This document shows, one piece after another, positions 1 to 6,711 of a stretch of DNA of 7,811 bases; positions within the stretch are counted from its first letter, which is position 1, and every line of letters starts with the position of its first letter. A program made the position numbers and the translations under genes. Under the pieces are notes generated by a model, which worked only from the letters and a program-made list of their open reading frames with translations, was not told the origin of the DNA and made no database searches. This DNA is from an uncultured beta proteobacterium. GTDB lineage: Bacteria > Pseudomonadota > Gammaproteobacteria > Burkholderiales > Burkholderiaceae_C. The stretch covers positions 1 through 7,811 of the forward strand of contig CAISIP010000153.1 of NCBI GenBank assembly GCA_903885415.1, written 5' to 3'.

Positions 1-171
1 GGCGAATCGCTGATCATGACGGCCATTGGCCTGGCGGTGGCGGTTCCCGCCGTGCTTGGATACAACTGGCTGGTACGACGCAACAAGAGCGCGATGGCGC
101 ATGTGCACGCCTTCGCTGCCGACCTGGAGAAAGTCCTGCTCGGCGGCAACAGGCCCGGCGCCAAGCGCTAA
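1..171 (+). CDS. exbB: ExbB/TolQ/MotA-type proton channel subunit, C-terminal end only
   Basis: Only the last 56 codons are inside the window; the gene begins further left and stops with TAA at 169-171. The visible part contains the end of the last transmembrane helix, TAIGLAVAVPAVLGYN, followed by a basic turn (RRNK) and an amphipathic cytoplasmic tail. This small-residue helix ending in a YN pair is the usual last helix of the MotA/TolQ/ExbB family. In that family, a pentamer of this protein surrounds ExbD in the inner membrane and conducts protons to drive TonB. Two ExbD genes follow directly, which supports ExbB over TolQ or MotA. The assignment as ExbB is inference from this short piece plus context. 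Confidence 0.85.
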   Translation, partial: GESLIMTAIGLAVAVPAVLGYNWLVRRNKSAMAHVHAFAADLEKVLLGGNRPGAKR

Positions 172-195
172 GCGCTGCGCGGGCGGGGAACGACC

Positions 196-621
196 ATGGC
201 CATGCATGTAGCGTCGGGAGACGACGACGACCAAGTGATTTCGACCATCAACACGACGCCGCTGGTCGATGTGATGCTGGTATTGCTCATCATTTTCCTG
301 ATCACGATACCGGTCGTCGTGCAAACGCAGAATGTCACGCTGCCGCACGAAGTCAACCGGCCGCGGCTGACCAAGCCGGACGACGTCAACATAGCCGTCA
401 ACCGAGAGGGCCATCTGTTCTGGAACGAGCTGCATCTGAAGAACGACGAGGACCTGCTAGGCCGACTCAAAGCCGTGTCGTCGAAGCTGCCGCAGCCCGA
501 AGTACACATCCGGGGCGATCAGCGCACGCCCTACGAGCACATCGCCAAGGTCATCCTGGCCTGCCAGCGCGCCGGAATCGCCAAGGTGGGGTTCATCACC
601 GAGCCGCCGGCCAAGGGCTAA
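196..621 (+). CDS. exbD: Biopolymer transport protein ExbD (first copy)
   Basis: This 141-residue protein has the ExbD/TolR layout: a short acidic cytoplasmic N-terminus (DDDD at residues 9-12), the signature INTTPLVDVMLVLLIIFL with one membrane helix at about residues 22-43, and a periplasmic domain ending in VGFITEPP. Asp25 lies at the same place as the essential proton-carrying aspartate known from E. coli ExbD (established knowledge of the family). The ATG at 196 follows a GGGGAA purine stretch; an ATG two codons later is a possible alternative start. The gene starts 24 bases after the exbB stop and is followed after 14 bases by a second exbD, so the three form an operon. ExbD would couple proton flow through ExbB to TonB. 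The length is normal and nothing appears broken. Confidence 0.93.
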   Translation: MAMHVASGDDDDQVISTINTTPLVDVMLVLLIIFLITIPVVVQTQNVTLPHEVNRPRLTKPDDVNIAVNREGHLFWNELHLKNDEDLLGRLKAVSSKLPQPEVHIRGDQRTPYEHIAKVILACQRAGIAKVGFITEPPAKG

Positions 622-635
622 ACAGGATCGCATCG

Positions 636-1055
636 ATGCGCAAGAAAAAATCTCACGCCGACTCGGACATCATGTCCGACATCAACACCACGCCGCTGAT
701 CGACGTGATGTTGGTGTTGCTCATCATGTTCATCATCACGATTCCGGTGCAACTGCATTCGGTGAAGATGAACATGCCGGTCGTCAATAGCACGCCCCCG
801 ACAACGCCGCCGGTCGTGGTGAAGATCGACATCAACGAAACCGGAGAGGTGTATTGGGACGGCGCTGCGATTGCATTCGGCTCGGCGCTGGACCAAAGGC
901 TGAAGTCGCTGGCGATCATGCAAGACCAGCCCGAGGTGCACCTCAAGCCATCCAAGGCAACCGAATACCGCTATGTTGCCGCCGTGATGGCTGCGGCGCA
1001 GCGCATTGGTGTGACCAAAATCGGCATCGTCGGCAACGAACGCTTCATACCGTAG
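636..1055 (+). CDS. exbD: Biopolymer transport protein ExbD (second, divergent copy)
   Basis: A second ExbD of 139 residues, clearly different from its neighbour. It has a basic N-terminus (RKKK), the signature INTTPLIDVMLVLLIMFIIT with the membrane helix at about residues 20-39, the conserved Asp23, and a periplasmic domain with a proline/threonine-rich stretch (PPTTPPVVV) and the ending GIVGNERFIP. An AGGA sequence at 624-627 lies eight bases before the ATG and supports this start; an internal ATG at 672 is less likely. Tandem non-identical exbD genes after one exbB are a known arrangement in proteobacteria. The two proteins may form mixed ExbD pairs inside one ExbB ring, but that is inference. 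Confidence 0.92.
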   Translation: MRKKKSHADSDIMSDINTTPLIDVMLVLLIMFIITIPVQLHSVKMNMPVVNSTPPTTPPVVVKIDINETGEVYWDGAAIAFGSALDQRLKSLAIMQDQPEVHLKPSKATEYRYVAAVMAAAQRIGVTKIGIVGNERFIP

Positions 1056-1113
1056 ACGAGTCTGCCTGAGCGCGCAGCAAGCCGTGTTCCGAAACCCGAT
1101 CCAATAGCGCCTG

Positions 1114-1749
1114 ATGACCCTGCCTTCCCTATTCAAGACTTGCTTTCTGTCGTGCTGCCTGGCGCTGCTGACGCTGACGCCATACCCGGTACAGGCCCAG
1201 ACGGAGTCGATCCGTCCAGAGGTGTTGCGGCCCTTGATCGCGGCGCAGGAACTCAACAACCAGAAGAAACACGCCGATGCGCTGGCCCGGATAGCCGAGC
1301 TCGACAGTCTGGCGGCAGCCAACCCACTTGAAGTCTTCACCATCGAGCGCATGCGCGCCGTGGTCATGATGGCCTCGAATGACCCAGGCAATGCCGCCAA
1401 AGCACTGGAGAAGGCCTTGCTGACCGGCCGCGGCCCGGCTGCCGACCGTCTGGCGCTGATCGAAAATCTGGCATTGATCCAGTATCGGCAGAAGGACTAC
1501 AACGGCGCAGCCCTGTGGGCTGGGCGCTATTTTGAACTCGGCGGCCAGCTCGACGGGTTGCGCACAGCGCAGACGCAGGCGCTGTACCTGTCGGGCCAGT
1601 TCAGGTCGGCTTCGGAGCTGCTGCAACAGCGGCTTGCCGACGACCTCAAGGCGCAGCGCAAACCCGAAGAGATCGAGCTCCGGCTGTTAGCCAGTTCGTA
1701 CCAGCAGCTCAAAGACGACCCCGCTTACGCCAATACGCTGCGCAGCTAG
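1114..1749 (+). CDS. Secreted helical-repeat (TPR-like) protein, C-terminally truncated
   Basis: The 211-residue product begins with a clear Sec signal peptide: a hydrophobic stretch from about residue 9 to 24 and a likely cut after VQA at residue 28. The rest is alpha-helical, with TPR-like helix pairs such as LNNQKKHADALARIAELDSL, ALIQYRQKDYNGAALWAGRY and TQALYLSGQFRSASELLQQR. Proteins of this kind are commonly encoded after exbB-exbD-exbD and are expected in the periplasm; their exact role in the TonB system is not established. Signs of damage are strong: the frame stops at 1747-1749 right after LLASSYQQLKDDPAYANTLRS, and a piece typical of the missing C-terminal part is found in another frame just beyond. 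No convincing Shine-Dalgarno sequence is visible before the ATG at 1114. The truncated protein may be unstable or non-functional. Confidence 0.75.
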   Translation: MTLPSLFKTCFLSCCLALLTLTPYPVQAQTESIRPEVLRPLIAAQELNNQKKHADALARIAELDSLAAANPLEVFTIERMRAVVMMASNDPGNAAKALEKALLTGRGPAADRLALIENLALIQYRQKDYNGAALWAGRYFELGGQLDGLRTAQTQALYLSGQFRSASELLQQRLADDLKAQRKPEEIELRLLASSYQQLKDDPAYANTLRS

Positions 1750-1826
1750 ACGCCGAAGACCTGATGGAGCAGGCGCAACTGGCGCTGAGGACCGGGTTCA
1801 CCGCCGAGGCGCGGGACATTCACTAG
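1743..1826 (+). pseudogene. Frame-shifted C-terminal remnant of the TPR-like gene
   Basis: In the frame starting at 1743 the translation contains DLMEQAQLALRTGFTAEAR and then a stop at 1824-1826. This resembles the helical motif (DYMEMAQLAL-x-AG-x-PAEAK) that I recall from the C-terminal half of the same protein family. In intact relatives a stretch of a few dozen residues separates it from the LLASSYQQL region, so a deletion that also shifted the frame is the simplest explanation. Homology ends about five residues after AEAR. The family comparison is from memory and the size of the missing stretch is inference. Confidence 0.55.
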
Positions 1827-1951
1827 CCAGAGACGCCTGGACCGCCGCCGTGCAGACCGATGACGATCGGCGCCTCGATGCCAAGGTCGATGTAGCGCGT
1901 TCTCACGTGCCTGCCATTACAAACTTCGGGAATACTGTTGATCTCATTCAA
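1823..1951 (-). pseudogene. N-terminal remnant of an alpha/beta hydrolase (ring-cleavage-product hydrolase type)
   Basis: Reading the minus strand just beyond the lyase gene gives an open stretch that includes RTRYIDLG followed by APIVIGLHGGGPGVSG and then TAG at 1823-1825. A strand ending in HGGGPG-x-SG is the oxyanion-hole region of the BphD/MhpC group of alpha/beta hydrolases and normally lies within the first 35-60 residues. The catalytic Ser, Asp and His regions are all absent. The frame is open back to the lyase stop at 2024-2026, with no ATG; a TTG at 1949-1951 after TTGAGG, or a GTG nearer the motif, could be the original start. The hydrolase would have been the last gene of the minus-strand operon. 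Ester or lactone hydrolysis after a Baeyer-Villiger oxidation would suit it, which is inference. Confidence 0.6.
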
Positions 1952-2023
1952 AACCTCAAGGGTGCCGTCGTTGAGAAGCCCTTGCGCAAGCTCGGTGGTA
2001 CCTCGTCGAGCAGATTGCGACCC

Positions 2024-3019
2024 TCAGCCCGCCTTCGGCACATGCCCGATCGAATCCGAGTACTTCTCCAACTCTTCCTTCGGCAGAAACGCCTCCTCCA
2101 GCCGCCGCACTTCATCGAAGCCGGAGAAGCTGTGCAGGTTGCCGATGCCGTGCTTGTCGAAGCGGCCGATGAAGTCCAATTCCGCCATCGGCCCCTCGTC
2201 GCGCAGCCTCACCGCGATATCGTGCATCGCCATCAGGCTGGCGCGCACCAGCGTCAAGGCGGTGATGCAGATGGAGACGCCCATATCCTGCATCTGCGCC
2301 AGCGTGAAGCGCGGGCTGACGCCGGTCATGTTGTAGAAGACTGGCCCGCGTATTTCCGCGCAAATGCGGCGGACTTCCTCCACGCTGGTAGGTCCCTCGA
2401 CGAACACCATGTCGGCGCCTGCGGCGAGGTAGGCGTTGCCGCGCTCGATCGCGTCGTCGAGGCTGCCCTTGTGCGCGCCGCGCGCATCGGTGCGCGCGAT
2501 CAGCAGGAAATCCGGATCGAGTTCGCGCCGCACCGCGTCGGCCGCGCGGTACTTGCCTACCGCCTCGTCGATCGGAAGCACTGTCTTGCCCGCGAAGTGG
2601 CCGCAGCGCTTCGGATTGACCTGGTCTTCCAGATGGATGCCGGCAATGCCGGCAGCGATGAATTCGCGCACGGTGCGCACCACGTTGACCGCATTCCCGT
2701 AGCCGGTGTCCGCGTCGGCGATCACCGGCGCACGCACGGCTGCGGCGATGTACCTGGCGTTCATGACCACTTCGGTCATCGTCAGCAGGCCCACGTCGGG
2801 CAGGCCGGCCAGCGACAGAGAGGCGTTGTAGCCGCCGGTGTAGAGGATTTGATAGCCGGTGTGCTCGAGCACCCGCGCGCTCATCGCGTTGTAGCAGCCG
2901 GGGATGAAGAGCAACTTGCCGGTGGCAAGCCGCTGCCGCAGGCGCTTCGAGGCGCGTGCGACGCCGCCGCCGCTGCCCTCGCCGCCATCAGCCTGCGCCG
3001 CTTTGGCGTCTGGGAACAT
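2024..3019 (-). CDS. Isocitrate lyase/PEP mutase superfamily carbon-carbon lyase
   Basis: This 331-residue cytoplasmic enzyme has the complete signature of the ICL/PEPM TIM-barrel superfamily: YTGGYNAS (60-67), the Mg-binding DADTGYGN (102-109), HLEDQ (129-133), the flexible catalytic loop PKRCGH (136-141), ARTDA (175-179) and VEG (207-209). The loop cysteine (Cys139) is present in true lyases such as methylisocitrate lyase and 2,3-dimethylmalate lyase and absent from phosphonate mutases, so a lyase acting on a substituted malate or citrate-like acid is favoured. The substrate is not determined. The first ~25 residues are a Gly/Ala-rich extension (GGEGSGGG) before the usual start of the fold. 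The ATG at 3019 is six bases after the preceding gene's stop, and its ribosome site GGAG overlaps that stop, which indicates translational coupling. Confidence 0.9.
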   Translation of the reverse strand: MFPDAKAAQADGGEGSGGGVARASKRLRQRLATGKLLFIPGCYNAMSARVLEHTGYQILYTGGYNASLSLAGLPDVGLLTMTEVVMNARYIAAAVRAPVIADADTGYGNAVNVVRTVREFIAAGIAGIHLEDQVNPKRCGHFAGKTVLPIDEAVGKYRAADAVRRELDPDFLLIARTDARGAHKGSLDDAIERGNAYLAAGADMVFVEGPTSVEEVRRICAEIRGPVFYNMTGVSPRFTLAQMQDMGVSICITALTLVRASLMAMHDIAVRLRDEGPMAELDFIGRFDKHGIGNLHSFSGFDEVRRLEEAFLPKEELEKYSDSIGHVPKAG

Positions 3020-3025
3020 GCAATC

Positions 3026-4003
3026 TCACTCCAGCTTGATGTTCGCGGCCTTGATCACGTTGCCGAACTTGTCGGCATCGTTCCTCAGCACCGCGGCGAA
3101 CTGTTCCCGCGTGGTCGTGAAAGGCAATGCGCCCACGCTTGCCAGCTTGTCCTTCGATTCGGCGGTCGCCAGTATCTTTCCGATTTCCGCCGCCAGCTTG
3201 TCCAGCACCGCGGCGGGCGTGCCGGCCGGCGCCAGGGCGCCGATCCAGTAACCCGCATCGAAGCCGGGCAGGCCCGACTCGGTGAACGTGGGCACGTCCG
3301 GCAGCGCAGGCAGGCGGGTCTCGCCGGAAATCGCGATCGCCTTGAGCCGGCCGGTGGCGATGTGCTGGACCACCGCGCTCGGAACGGCCAGCGTCAGTTG
3401 CACGCGGCCGGCGATCAGGTCGGGCAGCGCGGGACCACCGCCCTTGTAAGGTACGTGCCTCATCTTGATACCGGCCATCGTGCCGAGCAGCTCGGTCGCC
3501 AGGTGGCTCGCTCCGCCGCCGCCCGAGGATGCAAAGTTGAGTTCGTCGGGTTTCGATTTCGCGAGCGCGATCAATTCGCGCAGGTTGTTCGCCGGCACCG
3601 AAGGGTGGACGACCAGCACCCATTCGCCGCGGCTGATCATCGCGATCGGCGCGAAACTCTTGACCGCGTCGTAGGGCGCCTGCACCAGCAAAGGCGTCAC
3701 CGCATGGGCATTGGTGGTTACCAGGATCGTGTAGCCATCCGGGGCGGCCTTCGCGACCGCGTCGGTTCCGATCATCGTATTGCCGCCCGGCCGGTTTTCC
3801 ACGACCACCGTCTGGCCCAAGGCCTCACCCAGTTTGTCGGCGACCAGCCGCGCCAGGATGTTGGTGTTTCCTCCGGGAGGAAACGGCGTGATGAAGCGGA
3901 TCGTTTTATTGGGGTAGGCGGATTGCGCCGCGGCCGAACCGGCCAACAGCACCAGTGCGGCTGTCGCCGACATCCGCCTGAGTGCGCCAAAAATTCCATG
4001 CAT
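3026..4003 (-). CDS. Bug-family (TctC-like) periplasmic solute-binding protein 1
   Basis: The 325-residue product has a Sec signal peptide (LRR, then a hydrophobic run, likely cut after AAA at residue 26) and the full tripartite tricarboxylate receptor fold. Family landmarks are TIRFITPFPPGGNTNILAR, VVVENRPGG, APDGYTIL, NFASSGGGGASH, VPYKGGGPAL, LPDVPTFTESGLPGFD and APAGTPAAV. Bug proteins bind carboxylates or similar small organic molecules in the periplasm. The usual PGGGTD ligand loop here reads PGGNTN, so the Asp after Thr is replaced by Asn. A longer in-frame start at 4144 exists, but it would overlap the upstream gene; the ATG at 4003 has a strong AAGGAG site and directly starts the signal peptide. 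No TctA/TctB membrane subunits are encoded nearby. It is followed after six bases by the lyase gene. Confidence 0.93.
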   Translation of the reverse strand: MHGIFGALRRMSATAALVLLAGSAAAQSAYPNKTIRFITPFPPGGNTNILARLVADKLGEALGQTVVVENRPGGNTMIGTDAVAKAAPDGYTILVTTNAHAVTPLLVQAPYDAVKSFAPIAMISRGEWVLVVHPSVPANNLRELIALAKSKPDELNFASSGGGGASHLATELLGTMAGIKMRHVPYKGGGPALPDLIAGRVQLTLAVPSAVVQHIATGRLKAIAISGETRLPALPDVPTFTESGLPGFDAGYWIGALAPAGTPAAVLDKLAAEIGKILATAESKDKLASVGALPFTTTREQFAAVLRNDADKFGNVIKAANIKLE

Positions 4004-4009
4004 AAAAGT

Positions 4010-4015
4010 CTCCTT
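4010..4015 (-). promoter_or_regulatory. Ribosome binding site of solute-binding protein 1
   Basis: The minus strand reads AAGGAG six bases before the ATG at 4003. This near-perfect Shine-Dalgarno sequence decides the start against the longer in-frame ATG at 4144. Confidence 0.85.
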
Positions 4016-4049
4016 GCTTGTCGTAACAGCGCAATGGCTCGCTGGGCTG

Positions 4050-4068
4050 GGCGCTGGCTTGCAGCGCC
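4050..4068 (-). other. Intergenic hairpin between the two solute-binding protein genes
   Basis: A perfect 7-base inverted repeat (GGCGCTG and CAGCGCC) encloses a 5-base loop. It lies in the 74-base gap, ten bases beyond the stop of solute-binding protein 2. No T-run follows on the minus strand, so it does not look like a standard intrinsic terminator. An mRNA-stabilising or processing hairpin that lets the two receptors be expressed at different levels is possible, but this is inference. Confidence 0.45.
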
Positions 4069-4077
4069 TTCGAAAAC

Positions 4078-5037
4078 TCATTCTGGCTTGACGCCGGCCG
4101 CTTTCAGGACTTTGGCGGACCGCTCGATATCCGACGCCATCCACTTGCCGAACGCATCGGGCGTATTGGCCACCGGAACTGCACCCGTGCGCAGCAGGCT
4201 GGCCTTGAATGCGGGATCGGCCGTGATCTGGGCCACGTCGTTCTGAATTTGCGCCACGATAGCTGCCGGAGTCCCCGCCGGCGCGAGCAGGCCGTACCAG
4301 GCGAAGATATCATAAGCACCCCAGCCCGCTTCCGCGATCGTCGGCACCTCAGGTGCCAGCGGCGAGCGGCTTTCTCCGCTGACACCGAGCAGCCTGATCG
4401 TGCCGGCCCGGTGCAGCGGCAGCACCGACGACATGCCGCCGTAGACGATTTCGATGTGTCCGCCGGCCAGGTCGGTCAGGGCATTGCCCATGCTCTTGTA
4501 CGGCACGTTGACGATGTTGACGCCGGCCAGCGTGTTGAACATCTCGCCCGCGAGCCGCGACGACGCATCCGCGCTCGCGAACGAGAGCTTGCCCGGCTGC
4601 GCCTTCGCCAGCGTCGCCAGCTCCTTCAGGTCCTTGGCGGGCACCTTGCTGCCGACGGCGAGCGCGAACGGGCCCTGGCCGATCATCGTGATCGGCGACA
4701 GGTCCTTCAGCGTGTCGTAGGGCAGCGAAATCCGTGTCGTGGGGTTCAGCGTGTGGCCCGACGGAACCAGCAGCAGCGTGTAGCCATCGTTGCGCGCGCG
4801 AACGACGGCCTCGGTGCCGGTGATGCCCTCGGCGCCGGGACGGTTCTCCACCACCACAGCCTGGCCCCATTTCTCGGACAGCTTCTGCGCGACCAGCCGC
4901 GCCACGTTGTCGGTGCCGCCGCCCGAGCCGGTAGGCACCACCATCTTCACCGGCTTCGTCGGAAAAGCCTGCGCATGCGCGACGCCGAAGCCGAGCAGGC
5001 TGGCGATCAGAAGAGAGGTCAGAACTATACGTTTCAT
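4078..5037 (-). CDS. Bug-family (TctC-like) periplasmic solute-binding protein 2
   Basis: A second Bug receptor, 319 residues long. It starts with a classical signal peptide (MKR, then a hydrophobic run, likely cut after AHA at residue 22). Family landmarks are KMVVPTGSGGGTDNVARL, VVVENRPGAEG, GTEAVVRARNDGYTLLL, LSFASADASSRLAGE, VPYKSMGNALTDL, APEVPTIAEAG and LLAPAGTPAAI. Here the TD pair of the ligand loop is kept, but the usual PPGG reads TGSGG. It is only moderately similar to its neighbour, so the two look like distinct receptors rather than a recent duplication. The ATG at 5037 has a GGAG nine bases upstream; a longer in-frame start at 5121 lacks a signal-peptide rationale. The 87-base gap to the monooxygenase gene is relatively AT-rich and shows no clear terminator. 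Confidence 0.93.
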   Translation of the reverse strand: MKRIVLTSLLIASLLGFGVAHAQAFPTKPVKMVVPTGSGGGTDNVARLVAQKLSEKWGQAVVVENRPGAEGITGTEAVVRARNDGYTLLLVPSGHTLNPTTRISLPYDTLKDLSPITMIGQGPFALAVGSKVPAKDLKELATLAKAQPGKLSFASADASSRLAGEMFNTLAGVNIVNVPYKSMGNALTDLAGGHIEIVYGGMSSVLPLHRAGTIRLLGVSGESRSPLAPEVPTIAEAGWGAYDIFAWYGLLAPAGTPAAIVAQIQNDVAQITADPAFKASLLRTGAVPVANTPDAFGKWMASDIERSAKVLKAAGVKPE

Positions 5038-5124
5038 CAATCCGGTCTCCGAGTTGTGTCGATGGAAATCATCTTGAAATATCGAAAATTGTTCATGCCG
5101 ATTGTTGGAGCAATCCCGCATTCG

Positions 5125-6711
5125 CTAGCTGATGGCAAACCCTCGATATCCGTCCGCCGCGATGGCCGCCCGCTGCATGCGTCCCACGGGCGCCGGGTCT
5201 GGAGTCGCCAACAGGAAGCGTGGCTTGCCAGGAATGTTGGCGCCGACGTACCAGCTGTCGGCTTGCGTCCTGAGCAAGCGGGCGCCAGTCTCTACGACGT
5301 GCGCTGTCCACGCATCCTCGGACTCCTGCGTCGGAGCAATTCGCCCGAAACCTCCTGCGTGGACGTAGGCAATGCAATCGACGATCCAGTCGACCAGCGG
5401 CTCCATCACGCGGACGTGGTTTCTCGCGCCGGCCGCATTGACGGTGAAAAGATTGGGAAAGCCGACGCTTTGAAGGCCCATGAAGGTGCGCGGGCCTTCC
5501 TTGAATTTTTCCTTGAGAGTCAGTCCATGCTCGCCGCGAATTTCCATCCGGTCGAGCGCGCCTGTGACCGCGTCGTATCCCGTCGCGAAGATGATCACGT
5601 CCAGCTCATACTCCGCGTCCGCGGTCTTGATTCCATGGGGGATGATCCGCTGGATGGGCGAGGCTTTGACATCGACGAGAGTGACGTTGTCCCGGTTGAA
5701 AACTTCGTAGTAGCCCGTCTCGCAGGGAACCCGCTTGGACGCGAAAGGATGGTTCTTTGGAACCAGTTTTTCCGCTACCGCCGGGTCTTTGACACGCTCC
5801 CGAATTTTTTGCCGCACGAATTCGCCGAAGTCCTCGTTCGCCGGCCCGGGAACCACGACATCCTGAAAATTGCTCAGGAATTTCTTGAAGCCGGGCTCCG
5901 CCCAGAGCCGCTCATAGAATTCGAGCCGCTCTTCCTTGGGAATTTGCATTGCCGAACGCGGGTCGGCCTCATGGACAAATCCATGCGGGGTTTCCCTGCA
6001 GATCCGAAATATCTCCGGATACTGCGTTTTCAACTCGCGCATGGTTTCCGGATCGATCGGAGCATTGCGCAATGGCAGGCAATAGTTTGCCGTGCGTTGA
6101 AAGACCGTGAGGTGTTTTAGGTCCTTGGCGATCTCGGCGACAAGCTGCACACCGGTAGCTCCCGTGCCGACAATGCCTACCCGCTTGCCCGAGAGATCCA
6201 TTCCTGCCTCCGGCCACCTGCCGGGATGGCACCATTGGCCTTCGAAACTGTCGAGGCCCGCGAATTCCGGAACATAGTGCGCCGAAAGAAATCCCACCGC
6301 GGTGACGAGGAACTTTCCCCGAAGCTGCTCGCCGGAATCGGTGTGAACGGTCCAATGGTCGGCGCTGCTGTCGTAGATCGCCGACTCGACCCTGGTAGAC
6401 AACTGAATGTCGCGGCGCAGATCGAATTTGTCGGCGACGAAATTGAGGTAGCGCTCTGTGTCGGGTTGCGCGGAATAGCGTTCTTTCCAATCCCATTCCT
6501 GCAGCAGCTCTTCTGAAAATGAATAGCTGTACGTGGGGCTTTCCGAATCGAAGCGGCAGCCCGGATATTTATTCCAGTACCAAGTGCCTCCGACACCAGG
6601 AGCCTCATCCAGCACGCGGACCGTCAGGCCGCGCTGCCTCAGCTGGTACAACGTATACAGGCCGGTGACGCCCGCGCCGATGACGAGCACATCGTATTGT
6701 TTCAACGTCAT
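5125..6711 (-). CDS. Type I Baeyer-Villiger monooxygenase (FAD/NADPH)
   Basis: This 528-residue flavoenzyme has all diagnostic motifs of type I Baeyer-Villiger monooxygenases: the FAD-binding GAGVTG (12-17), the GGTWYWNKYPGCRFD block (41-55), the fingerprint FEGQWCHPGRWP (156-167, fitting FxGxxxHxxxWP exactly), the NADPH-binding GTGATG (182-187), the active-site Arg in SKRVPCETGYYEVFNR (Arg327) and FATGYD (376-380). It would insert oxygen next to a carbonyl, turning a ketone into an ester or a cyclic ketone into a lactone, using NADPH and O2 in the cytoplasm. It most resembles the cyclohexanone/phenylacetone monooxygenase group by motif; the substrate is unknown. The start at 6711 overlaps the previous gene's stop as ATGA and follows GAGGTGGG. 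A start at 6726, five codons longer, is possible. The ATGA overlap indicates translational coupling with the hydrolase. Confidence 0.93.
   Translation of the reverse strand: MTLKQYDVLVIGAGVTGLYTLYQLRQRGLTVRVLDEAPGVGGTWYWNKYPGCRFDSESPTYSYSFSEELLQEWDWKERYSAQPDTERYLNFVADKFDLRRDIQLSTRVESAIYDSSADHWTVHTDSGEQLRGKFLVTAVGFLSAHYVPEFAGLDSFEGQWCHPGRWPEAGMDLSGKRVGIVGTGATGVQLVAEIAKDLKHLTVFQRTANYCLPLRNAPIDPETMRELKTQYPEIFRICRETPHGFVHEADPRSAMQIPKEERLEFYERLWAEPGFKKFLSNFQDVVVPGPANEDFGEFVRQKIRERVKDPAVAEKLVPKNHPFASKRVPCETGYYEVFNRDNVTLVDVKASPIQRIIPHGIKTADAEYELDVIIFATGYDAVTGALDRMEIRGEHGLTLKEKFKEGPRTFMGLQSVGFPNLFTVNAAGARNHVRVMEPLVDWIVDCIAYVHAGGFGRIAPTQESEDAWTAHVVETGARLLRTQADSWYVGANIPGKPRFLLATPDPAPVGRMQRAAIAADGYRGFAIS

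Noticed and set aside
618..1400. A 260-codon minus-strand frame over exbD and the TPR gene
   Set aside because: It covers the reverse of a well-supported exbD with a His/Arg-rich low-information translation, so it is a shadow.
1823..1828. A simple nonsense mutation (Trp to TAG) ending an otherwise intact hydrolase
   Set aside because: A Trp often follows this motif, but the sequence after the TAG shows a second stop and no hydrolase-like residues; it instead matches the TPR remnant on the other strand, so a junction fits better.
4050..4068. Hairpin as an intrinsic terminator
   Set aside because: No T-run follows the stem on either strand, so I describe it only as a hairpin.
4004..4144. N-terminal extension of solute-binding protein 1 to an ATG at 4144
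   Set aside because: It would overlap the upstream gene and place 47 non-signal residues before a clear signal peptide; the ATG at 4003 has an AAGGAG site.
1850..4246. A very long open frame (798 codons) on the plus strand
   Set aside because: It lies antisense to the lyase and receptor genes, which have full family motifs. Its translation is rich in Arg, His and Gln with no recognisable domain, as expected for a shadow frame in GC-rich DNA.
4249..6120. A second long open frame (623 codons) on the plus strand
   Set aside because: It is antisense to solute-binding protein 2 and the monooxygenase, has biased Arg/Asp/His-rich composition, and crosses an intergenic gap; no domain is visible.
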